Source: Candidatus Bathyarchaeota archaeon ex4484_135
GTDB lineage: Archaea; Thermoproteota; Bathyarchaeia; EX4484-135
Direction of reading: 5' to 3'
DNA: 6,053 bases
Assembly: GCA_002255025.1 (NCBI GenBank)
Contig: NJEJ01000078.1
Span: forward strand, 1-6,053
The notes under the pieces were generated by a model. That model was given only the letters and a program-made list of their open reading frames with translations, ran no database searches and was not told where the DNA came from. Positions within the stretch are counted from its first letter, which is position 1. Every line of letters starts with the position of its first letter. This document shows, piece after piece, positions 1 to 5,059 of the stretch. Position numbers and translations under genes: made by a program.

Positions 1-602
1 CTGCCCCGTGCGTAAGCCGTGCCGTGCTCTTCCTCCCTGATGACTATCAAAGGCCTATCGAGCTCCTCGAGCCAGGATATGGTTTCCTCCGGGGCCGTCA
101 GGCCTGGCTTGCCCACCCAGGCCACCTCATCGACTCCATCGAACTGAACGACCCTTTTGGCCCCCAGGGCCTTGTAGAGCTCGGCTGGCACGGCCTTCGA
201 GGTCACCACCACGTCCGCCAACGGTATGGTTAGCCTCCCGACAGCCTCGGCGTGTGGCGTGTCCGACGTGCATATGATCGGGATGCCGAGGCCGAAGGCC
301 ACACGGCAAAGCTCGACGCTCTGGTTGCATATGGCCACATCCGGCCTCTTGTCCTCCGAGGAGAAAATACGAGCCAGCTCCCCCTCGCGTTCTACGCTGG
401 CCATGAGCTTGCCAGTTCTCGAGTGCGGCACGTAACGGCCTACGATCAAGAACTCCTCGCCTAGTGCCTCGGCCAGGGCCAGAGTGTCCGGGTGCTCCCT
501 CGTGGTCAATATGACCTCGTGTCCTCTCGCCCTGAGGGCCCTGGCTATGGCGGTTGCATACCTGACGTGCTTGCCCGTGCAAGCATCCAGCCAAACCCTC
601 AC
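1..602 (-). CDS. DUF354 family protein (UDP-GlcNAc 2-epimerase-like GT-B fold), partial
   Basis: The reading frame opens at GTG (602-600) and stays open for 200 codons to the left edge, so the C-terminal part is missing. The protein begins VRVWLDACTGKHVRYATAI, then RGHEVILTTRE, the beta1 / His / helix / beta2 pattern of the archaeal DUF354 family, whose members resemble the N-terminal Rossmann half of UDP-GlcNAc 2-epimerases and GT-B glycosyltransferases. Further Rossmann strands follow (PDVAICNQ, IPIICTSDTPH, ADVVVTSKAVP). DUF354 proteins are usually encoded among surface-polysaccharide genes but their reaction is not established, so the glycan role is inferred. The start overlaps the TGA of the upstream acyltransferase (GTGA, 599-602). 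A GAGGAGGG ribosome-binding sequence (613-620) sits about 10 bases upstream, so the pair is probably co-transcribed and translationally coupled. Family assignment is good; substrate is unknown. Confidence 0.82.
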   Translation of the reverse strand, partial: MRVWLDACTGKHVRYATAIARALRARGHEVILTTREHPDTLALAEALGEEFLIVGRYVPHSRTGKLMASVEREGELARIFSSEDKRPDVAICNQSVELCRVAFGLGIPIICTSDTPHAEAVGRLTIPLADVVVTSKAVPAELYKALGAKRVVQFDGVDEVAWVGKPGLTAPEETISWLEELDRPLIVIREEEHGTAYARG

Positions 603-1120
603 CAGGTTTTTGCCCTCCTCAACAGCTCGGCTTTCTTACGCTCGTATTCTTCCCTGGTCCCTATCGGTCTTGCTGGCACGCCAGCCACGACCGTCCTGTC
701 GGGCACGTCCTTCGTCACGACGGCACCGGCGGCCACGATGGCACCCTCGCCTACCGTCACGCCGGGCAGTATCACGGCTCCAGCACCTATGACGGCCCCA
801 TGCTTCACCAGGATGGGCGAGATAACCCACTCGGAACCGGCTATTGGATACTTGTCGTTCGTGAACGTGGCCCTCGGGCCTATGAAGACATCATCCTCTA
901 TCTTCACGCCCGGCGGTATGTAGACGAAGGCCTCTATCTTGCAGTTATCGCCTATCTCGACGCCACGGCCTATCTCGACGTAAGAGCTTATGATGCAATT
1001 ACGGCCTATCCGGCAGCCCCATAAGTTGACGTTGTGCCATATGACCGTGCCATCTCCTATCTCCGTGTCGGGCGTTATGAGCACGTTCTTGCCCTTCACC
1101 ACGTACTTCCCGGATGGCAC
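599..1120 (-). CDS. hexapeptide-repeat (left-handed beta-helix) acyltransferase, WbpD/WbbJ-like
   Basis: The protein is built almost entirely of hexapeptide repeats ([LIV]-G-x4): TEIGDGTVIWHNVNLWG, CRIGRN, VEIGRGVEIGDNCKIEAF, VYIPPGVKIEDDVFIGPR, TFTNDKYP, then AVIGAGAVILPGVTVGEGAIVAAGAVVTKDVP and VVAGVPARPIG. The VIWHNVN motif, the IGPR-TFTNDKYP segment and the C-terminal AGVPAR cap are typical of nucleotide-sugar N-acetyltransferases of the WbpD/WlbB type, which act as trimers on UDP-3-amino sugars. The exact acceptor cannot be read from the sequence. I chose GTG at 1120 because GAGGGG (1132-1127) lies six bases before it and a TATA-like TTATTAAA (1160-1153) lies just over 30 bases upstream. 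An in-frame ATG at 1153 would add 11 residues but overlaps that TATA element. The gene is first in an operon with the DUF354 gene, which starts inside its stop codon. A cytoplasmic role in making surface-glycan sugars is inferred. Confidence 0.87.
   Translation of the reverse strand: MPSGKYVVKGKNVLITPDTEIGDGTVIWHNVNLWGCRIGRNCIISSYVEIGRGVEIGDNCKIEAFVYIPPGVKIEDDVFIGPRATFTNDKYPIAGSEWVISPILVKHGAVIGAGAVILPGVTVGEGAIVAAGAVVTKDVPDRTVVAGVPARPIGTREEYERKKAELLRRAKTW
613..620 (-). promoter_or_regulatory. Shine-Dalgarno site for the DUF354 gene
   Basis: The minus strand reads GAGGAGGG inside the last codons of the acyltransferase, about 10 bases before the GTG at 602. It fixes this GTG as the start of the downstream gene and supports reinitiation at the GTGA overlap (599-602). 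Confidence 0.6.
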
Positions 1121-1151
1121 GACGAGCCCCTCGCCAGAGGCATGTATCGGC

Positions 1152-1160
1152 ATTTAATAA
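1152..1160. promoter_or_regulatory. shared TATA-like element between divergent acyltransferase and GNAT genes
   Basis: The sequence ATTTAATAA (plus) reads TTATTAAAT on the minus strand and is the only A/T-rich block between the two divergent genes. Its centre is about 36 bases from both preferred starts (GTG 1120 on minus, TTG 1193 on plus). A start site about 25-27 bases from the centre in either direction would give a leader of roughly ten bases carrying the ribosome-binding site. The minus-strand core TTATTAAA is identical to the core of the UPF0147 promoter at 5703-5710. Function is inferred. Confidence 0.45.
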
Positions 1161-1192
1161 CGGGAGCGGGAAAAAGCCCTGGAGGGCCTTCC

Positions 1193-1663
1193 TTGGAGGT
1201 GCTCGTGAGGCCCATGAGGCCAGAAGACCTAGATGCCTTAGTCGAGTTCTGGGCCGATATGTCAAATGACCCTGTGGTTTCGGGCAGAATTTACCCGCCG
1301 ACTGAGGAGAACAAGCGTAAATGGCGTTCCTGGGTCCTGAAGGTCCATGAGGAAGACGAACGGCAGGTCCTCGTGGCCGAGACGAACGGGCAGGTGATCG
1401 GCTACATATTGTTCCGCGTCAGGACCGACCTGCCCCTCTGGTCGCCCCACAGGATGGCCACCATATACGATCTCTACGTCAGGCCTGATTTCAGGCGTAG
1501 GGGCGTGGCCACCAAGCTCTTGGCGGAGGCCCTAGAGGCCATGAGGCCCAGGGGCGTCACGCTCGTCACCATCACGGCCCTCGTGGCTAACGAGCCCGCC
1601 CTGAGGCTCTACCGGAAGGTGGGCTTCAGGGACCTCCGGCTGACGCTCGTTAAGGAGCTTTAG
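1193..1663 (+). CDS. GNAT family N-acetyltransferase
   Basis: A 156-residue protein of the Gcn5-related acetyltransferase superfamily. It starts with the usual beta1 strand and loop (EVLVRPMRPEDLDALVEFW), followed by a beta-hairpin (QVLVAETNGQVIGYILFRV, residues 58-76). The acetyl-CoA pyrophosphate loop is VRPDFRRRGVATKLL (residues 96-110; the RRRGVA core matches Q/R-x-x-G-x-G/A). A C-terminal NEPALRLYRKVGF motif (133-145) is typical of RimI-like members. Substrate (protein N-terminus, lysine or small molecule) cannot be told. I chose TTG 1193 because GGAGGG (1181-1186) lies six bases before it and it keeps beta1 whole. GTG 1205, preceded by GGAGGTG, and ATG 1214 are in-frame alternatives. 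The frame is open further upstream to 1034, but that part is antisense to the acyltransferase and does not resemble GNAT sequence. The gene converges on the next one with a 4-base gap. Confidence 0.88.
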   Translation: MEVLVRPMRPEDLDALVEFWADMSNDPVVSGRIYPPTEENKRKWRSWVLKVHEEDERQVLVAETNGQVIGYILFRVRTDLPLWSPHRMATIYDLYVRPDFRRRGVATKLLAEALEAMRPRGVTLVTITALVANEPALRLYRKVGFRDLRLTLVKEL

Positions 1664-1667
1664 GCCC

Positions 1668-2463
1668 TCAGAAGCCGAGCTCTGATAGCCCTTTCGTCAC
1701 CCGCCTCGAGATATCTATGCCCTTGAATTCCTCGAGCATGAAGTAGAGCAGGTCCAGCTCTTCCTTGCTCATCCTGGGGTCTACCTTGCGTATGAGGGCG
1801 GGCTCTCCTATTCGCTCGTGTTCTGAGGAAGGCTATCCTGGCGTCTTCTCCGGCCTCTAAGGCCCCTGCTCTCTCCAAGACCCTCAGGAGGGCCTTCAAG
1901 CCTTTCTTCTCCTTCCTCGTCAGCTTGAGCCGTCCTCGCTCCTCTAAGTCTATCACCACGGCCTGCCCTAGGTCGCCGGTTTTCGCGAGTAAGTCCCGGT
2001 TGACTATGAAGACGGCTCCCGGTGGACGGCTCCCTATGTCCTTAAGCCCCTCGGGCCCTTCTACGACCTCCACCTTCGTGTCGGCAGGCTCCATCAGGGC
2101 CCTGATGACCGAGAAGACCTCTAGAGCCAAGGAGTCAGAAGAGGAAGCTAGGATAAGCCGTCCCCTGGATATCAGGGCCGATAAGGCGAGGGCCAGCCTC
2201 TCGTCCCCGACGAGGGACCTCAGGTCAGAAAGCGTCATGCTGGGCTTCACGGCCTCTATGGGGCCGCCCGCTGACCTGAACACGAGGGACCTCCTGACGG
2301 ATCCCTCGGCATCGAAGTAGACCACGAGGACATGGTCCCCGTGATAGAATGCTATGCTGGATAGGCCCCTCTCCCTCGCATTCCTGAGGTCCCCCTCCGT
2401 GGGCTCATACTCGTCAATCCGGCCACAGCGAGGACACCTGACTCTTATCAACACGGACTTCAT
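1668..2463 (-). CDS. unrecognised archaeal protein with N-terminal CPRC motif; apparent frameshift near 1825-1832
   Basis: I do not recognise the family. From ATG 2463 the protein starts with a short cysteine pair (RVRCPRCGRIDEYEP, residues 8-22), then HGDHVLVVYFDAEG (41-54), a two-stranded unit seen in small archaeal proteins. An alpha/beta region follows (RLILASSS, then a helix, VEVVEG, GAVFIVN, AVVIDLEE, about residues 102-175) and a Lys/Arg-rich helix (178-200). Only one CxxC pair is seen, so a zinc site is uncertain. After about residue 212 the frame from the ATG turns into Arg/Gly/His-rich low-quality sequence running to 1660 over the GNAT stop. The +1 frame instead gives a normal ending of 52 residues (including KVDPRMSKEELDLLYF and FKGIDISRRV) and stops at TGA 1670-1668. 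I therefore annotate one gene of about 264 residues with one extra base (or two missing bases) near TTCCTC. It may be a sequencing error or a true mutation. It lies downstream of, and on the same strand as, the sugar-phosphate transferase. Confidence 0.7.
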
Positions 2464-2489
2464 GTCCTACTGCTCGTCAGTCCCGCGAC

Positions 2490-2497
2490 AGATAAAC
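2490..2497 (-). promoter_or_regulatory. possible TATA-like element for the CPRC protein
   Basis: The minus strand reads GGTTTATC in the 46-base gap before ATG 2463. Its centre is about 30 bases upstream of the ATG, which would give a nearly leaderless message. There is also a weak TAGGA right before the ATG. The match is modest, and read-through from the upstream gene is equally possible. Confidence 0.25.
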
Positions 2498-2509
2498 CTG
2501 GCCCTTAGC

Positions 2510-3403
2510 TCAGCTGAAGAAGGTAGTCAATACAGCCAGGGCAGAAGAGAGCACGAAGAGCGATACTATCCTGAGCACAACAACTCGCTCGCTAGCGGGC
2601 CTCTTGTAGCACATGAGCGTCTGGAGGCTCCTTATGTGATCAGCGTATAACAGGCCGTCGGCCGTCATGGAGAGGCTCGGGGCCTTCCGCCTGAAGAAGT
2701 GGTTGGCCAGTATGATGCAGGAGTTGATTATGTATGGCAGTATGCTGATCAAGAGGGCCTGCTCCCTGTTGGCTATTATGGCGAAGGAAGCCAGTGTTAT
2801 GCCGAATGCGTAGGAGCCCACGTTCCCTACGAAGATACGGCCCGCGAAGTTGAAGCAGGCTAGGACGGCAAGGGCCAGTACTGGCACGACGAGCAAGACG
2901 GCCATGTGGGGTGCCACTAGGGCCAGGGCGACCATGACCACGAGCGGGCAGAGCGTCTCGAGGCCGTTCAGGCCCCCGAGCTGGTTGACCGTGTTGGTCG
3001 TGACAGTCACTATGGTCGGTATCACGACCGCGTAGTAGAACAGCAGGCCCGCCAGGCCGAAGGCCCTGAAATCTATCTTGCCGAATATGTAGGTAGACAT
3101 GACCGGGTAGCCCTGCCTGAGGGCCATGAGCGGCAGGCTGGCCACTAAGGGCGTGAAGGCCTTGTAACGCCACCTCAAGTCCATCCAATCGTCTATCAAG
3201 CCCAGGAAGCCGCCGAACAGTATGCAGGAAGCGAGCGGGAGAGCACCGTTCCTCACGCCCTCGTCTAAGAGGCCCCAGAAGGAGCCCGCGAAGTATATGG
3301 AGAAGAGGTAAGCAGAACTGGCCAAGACGTAGAATACGCCGAGCCCATTCGGCACCTCCGGCCTGCCCGGCTTATGATAATCGATGGCCCTCGGGAACGG
3401 CAC
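2510..3403 (-). CDS. membrane UDP-sugar:polyprenyl-phosphate sugar-1-phosphate transferase (MraY/WecA/GPT family)
   Basis: A 297-residue polytopic membrane protein with about nine predicted hydrophobic helices (near residues 21-45, 53-70, 82-95, 113-136, 149-164, 166-186, 195-212, 215-236 and 275-295). Family motifs appear in order: HKPGRPEVPNG (10-20), the metal-binding LGLIDDWMDLRWRYK (67-81, with D71/D72 and D75), NTVNQLGGLNGLE (137-149, with N140 and N146) and FNFAGRIFVGNVGSYAFG (184-201). This family moves a sugar-1-phosphate from a UDP-sugar onto a polyprenyl (dolichyl) phosphate, the first membrane step of N-glycan or polysaccharide assembly, with the active site facing the cytoplasm. 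Two oddities: the first of the usual ten helices, normally before HKP, is absent, and the usual Asp of the G-D-x-G/F motif is Asn194. GTG 3403 is the start used. CTG 3415 or 3436 could extend it slightly, but an in-frame TAA at 3439-3437 blocks any longer N-terminus. Substrate sugar is not determinable. Confidence 0.85.
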   Translation of the reverse strand: MPFPRAIDYHKPGRPEVPNGLGVFYVLASSAYLFSIYFAGSFWGLLDEGVRNGALPLASCILFGGFLGLIDDWMDLRWRYKAFTPLVASLPLMALRQGYPVMSTYIFGKIDFRAFGLAGLLFYYAVVIPTIVTVTTNTVNQLGGLNGLETLCPLVVMVALALVAPHMAVLLVVPVLALAVLACFNFAGRIFVGNVGSYAFGITLASFAIIANREQALLISILPYIINSCIILANHFFRRKAPSLSMTADGLLYADHIRSLQTLMCYKRPASERVVVLRIVSLFVLSSALAVLTTFFS

Positions 3404-3466
3404 TCCAGGCCCCAGGCCACCATGCTTCCCGGCCAGTTAAGCCTTGAGGGGCCCGGGCAAGTTAGG

Positions 3467-3474
3467 TTAAAATA
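3467..3474. promoter_or_regulatory. TATA-like element in the rpoP / sugar-phosphate transferase divergent region
   Basis: TTAAAATA (plus) or TATTTTAA (minus) is the only A/T-rich block between the two divergent genes. For rpoP, initiation about 27 bases downstream would fall near 3497, just before the GGTGAGG ribosome-binding sequence. For the minus-strand transferase, initiation would fall near 3444. Use in both directions is inferred. Confidence 0.45.
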
Positions 3475-3497
3475 GGGCCGGCTGGACCAGGGGTCAG

Positions 3498-3504
3498 GGT
3501 GAGG
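3498..3504 (+). promoter_or_regulatory. Shine-Dalgarno-like site upstream of rpoP (points to CTG 3509)
   Basis: GGTGAGG is complementary to the archaeal 16S 3' end. The string GGGTGAGGGCCCCTG closely matches GGGGTGAAGGCCCGTG at the UPF0147 start (5738-5753), with CTG in the position of the GTG start codon. A second, closer purine run, GAGGAGG (3515-3521), is too near ATG 3524 for normal spacing. Confidence 0.4.
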
Positions 3505-3523
3505 GCCCCTGTCCGAGGAGGAA

Positions 3524-3691
3524 ATGCCCGAAGAAGACGTCGAGTACGAATGTGTTGTGTGCGGCAGTAGGATAAAGTTCAGCACGATAGAGGCCCGTGG
3601 GGGCTACATAAGGTGCCCCAACCAGTACTGCAGGAGCAGGATACTGAGGAAGGTAAGGCCCCTACGGATGAAGCACGTCAGGTGCGATTAG
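3524..3691 (+). CDS. rpoP: DNA-directed RNA polymerase subunit Rpo12 (subunit P, RPC12/Rpb12-like)
   Basis: A 55-residue zinc-ribbon protein from ATG 3524 to TAG 3689-3691. It has YECVVCGSRIKF (C10 and C13), GGYIRCPNQYC (C31 and C36), then SRILRKVRPLRMKHV. Archaeal Rpo12 is about 45-55 residues with CxxCG, then GVRCPYCGxR(V/I)xxKVRP, and ends in basic and hydrophobic residues. Order and ending match, so I assign the small polymerase subunit that bridges Rpo2 and the Rpo3/Rpo11 platform. The second cysteine pair is C-x4-C instead of the usual C-x2-C. The start is uncertain. ATG 3524 has GAGGAGG only two bases before it. An in-frame CTG at 3509 has GGTGAGG (3498-3504) at near-ideal spacing and would add LSEEE. 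The in-frame TGA at 3500-3502 rules out anything longer. The gene has its own TATA-like element (3467-3474), stands alone rather than next to rpl37Ae, and its stop overlaps that of truD. Confidence 0.8.
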   Translation: MPEEDVEYECVVCGSRIKFSTIEARGGYIRCPNQYCRSRILRKVRPLRMKHVRCD

Positions 3692-5025
3692 AAACCGGCT
3701 TTTAGCACGTCCTCAGGTTTCATGATTTCCCTGAGGAGAACTGTTGCATAAGAGCCCCTGGGCAGCCTAAAACATAACCTCAGGGCCCTATGGCCCGGGT
3801 TCAGCTCGTCATCGAAGACCTCGGGGGCCCTAAGCATATCGGGCTTGACTAACGCTGGCCTGAGCCAGCCGGGGGAAGCCAGCTCGGGCATGACCCTGAC
3901 CTTAAAGTCCTCAGGCCTCACGCCTTCTTCCTCGAGAATGGTCTTCTCGACCTCACCCTGAGCACCGGAGGACAGCTCTTGCCTGAAGCCCGGGAGCGGC
4001 AGAGCGAGAACAAGGCCCTTACCTGTTTTGGACGTGCTGATGACCTTAATGGCTCTTGAGGTCGGCAGGCCGCGCTCATCTAGCTCTATAAGCCAATCCC
4101 CGGGCCTCGCTTCAGCTAAGGGCAGGCCATAAGCTATCCTCTTGCTCAAGAACCTGTTGAAGAGGTAAGCCTGGTAAGCGTGGACGAATAGCCTCCTCAG
4201 CCTGAGCGGCAGGAGCCTAAGGGCACCATGGAAATCCCCGGGCTTCTCCAACAAGTGCTTGGCCATCGCATGCTCATAATATAGGCCCCTGGGCAGTAGG
4301 CTCAGGAAGCCCTTCAGGTCCCAGGTATCAGCCAGGTAGGAACGGGCCTCAATAGTCCTCGGTCCTTCCCCAGGCCCCGCGTAAGTCAGGAAGAGCTCTA
4401 CGGCCTTCTTCACGTTCCCCCTGACCAGCTCGCGGCCCACTAAGTGCGTGATGGGCCTGGCGGTCCCGAACCTTTGGTGCCCGAAGAAGTTGGGGAGGCC
4501 CCCGAACTCGGCTAGCTCGGACAGCACGGCATCGAGCCTCCCCAATACGGCCCCGCGGGCAAGTTCTATGGTCCTGATGGTTATGTCGAACTCGTTGGCT
4601 GCTAGCTCACCTGGGCCAAGAGGCTCGGTCCTGAAGCAGAGCGGTATCACGTAAAGGCCCCTGATGCCGAGCTGGGAGAGGATCTCAGGCCTAGCCCCTC
4701 TTACGGTCAAGAACTGTGCGGTCTTGGCCCTGGCGTCCTTAAGGCCAGCGAAGCTTATGAGCCCGTCCGGTATCCCGAGGGCCTTGACCAGCCTCCTGAC
4801 GGCCTCGAGCGTGTCCATGCCCTCCTTGACCAGGGAGCACAGGAGGAAGCTCCCCCTGCCTCCAACGGGTCCTCTGGGCGGCTCAAGGGGGGCCTTTGAC
4901 CCATCGAGCAGTACTTCCCTGACCGAGAAGTCCCCAAGGAGCTGCCTTATCCTGCCCCCCACGCCCTCTGTTGAGGTAGCGTAAACCTCTAGGCCGATTT
5001 GGCGTTCTAGCTCAGGGGCCTTCAC
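3688..5025 (-). CDS. truD: tRNA pseudouridine synthase TruD / aPus7
   Basis: A 445-residue protein of the TruD/Pus7 family, full length for the archaeal form. It contains the catalytic-Asp motif SFAGLKDARAKTAQFLTVRG (91-110, D97 being the predicted nucleophile), the family motif LPNFFGHQRFG (177-187, usually NYFG-x-QRFG), YQAYLFNRFLSKR (284-296), and the C-terminal catalytic-domain strand FRLPRGSYATVLLREIMKP (419-437). The TRUD-specific insertion lies between about 190 and 370. The family isomerises U13 in tRNAs. Archaeal aPus7 can also modify U35 of tRNA-Tyr, but that specificity is not readable here. The start is GTG 5025. A minus-strand TTATTTTT (5054-5047) lies 25 bases before it and no good ribosome-binding site is visible, so a leaderless message is likely. 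The stop overlaps the rpoP stop by four bases on the opposite strand. The DJ-1 gene lies 34 bases upstream on the same strand, but truD seems to have its own promoter. Confidence 0.96.
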   Translation of the reverse strand: MKAPELERQIGLEVYATSTEGVGGRIRQLLGDFSVREVLLDGSKAPLEPPRGPVGGRGSFLLCSLVKEGMDTLEAVRRLVKALGIPDGLISFAGLKDARAKTAQFLTVRGARPEILSQLGIRGLYVIPLCFRTEPLGPGELAANEFDITIRTIELARGAVLGRLDAVLSELAEFGGLPNFFGHQRFGTARPITHLVGRELVRGNVKKAVELFLTYAGPGEGPRTIEARSYLADTWDLKGFLSLLPRGLYYEHAMAKHLLEKPGDFHGALRLLPLRLRRLFVHAYQAYLFNRFLSKRIAYGLPLAEARPGDWLIELDERGLPTSRAIKVISTSKTGKGLVLALPLPGFRQELSSGAQGEVEKTILEEEGVRPEDFKVRVMPELASPGWLRPALVKPDMLRAPEVFDDELNPGHRALRLCFRLPRGSYATVLLREIMKPEDVLKAGF

Positions 5026-5046
5026 GGGGAATCCCTGCTCGTAGGG

Positions 5047-5054
5047 AAAAATAA
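5047..5054 (-). promoter_or_regulatory. TATA-like element for truD
   Basis: The minus strand reads TTATTTTT between the DJ-1 stop (5062-5060) and GTG 5025. Its centre is about 25 bases from the GTG, the spacing expected of a leaderless archaeal promoter. The same T-run follows the DJ-1 gene and could also end its transcript. Confidence 0.5.
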
Positions 5055-5059
5055 GGGGG

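Noticed and set aside
127..594. 155-codon minus-strand reading frame rich in Arg, Gly and His
   Set aside because: It is an out-of-frame shadow of the DUF354 gene, which reads through the same bases with clear family motifs.
900..1030. Repeated CCTATCTCGACG-like and GGCCTATC-like strings
   Set aside because: They are explained by the hexapeptide repeats (I-G-x4) of the acyltransferase and are not an independent DNA repeat.
1034..1192. Upstream extension of the GNAT reading frame to an ATG at 1034
   Set aside because: This part is antisense to the acyltransferase, does not resemble GNAT sequence, and a promoter-like element and ribosome-binding sites lie downstream of it.
1925..2320. 131-codon plus-strand reading frame
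   Set aside because: Its Ser/Arg/Pro-rich composition fits an antisense shadow of the unknown minus-strand gene; no motif or start signal is visible.
2640..3188. 182-codon minus-strand reading frame
   Set aside because: It overlaps the sugar-phosphate transferase in another frame and has shadow-like Arg/Pro/Gly/His composition.
3265..3585. 106-codon minus-strand frame starting inside rpoP, considered as the missing N-terminus of the sugar-phosphate transferase
   Set aside because: It has no hydrophobic helix or family motif, and it is antisense to rpoP and out of frame with the transferase.
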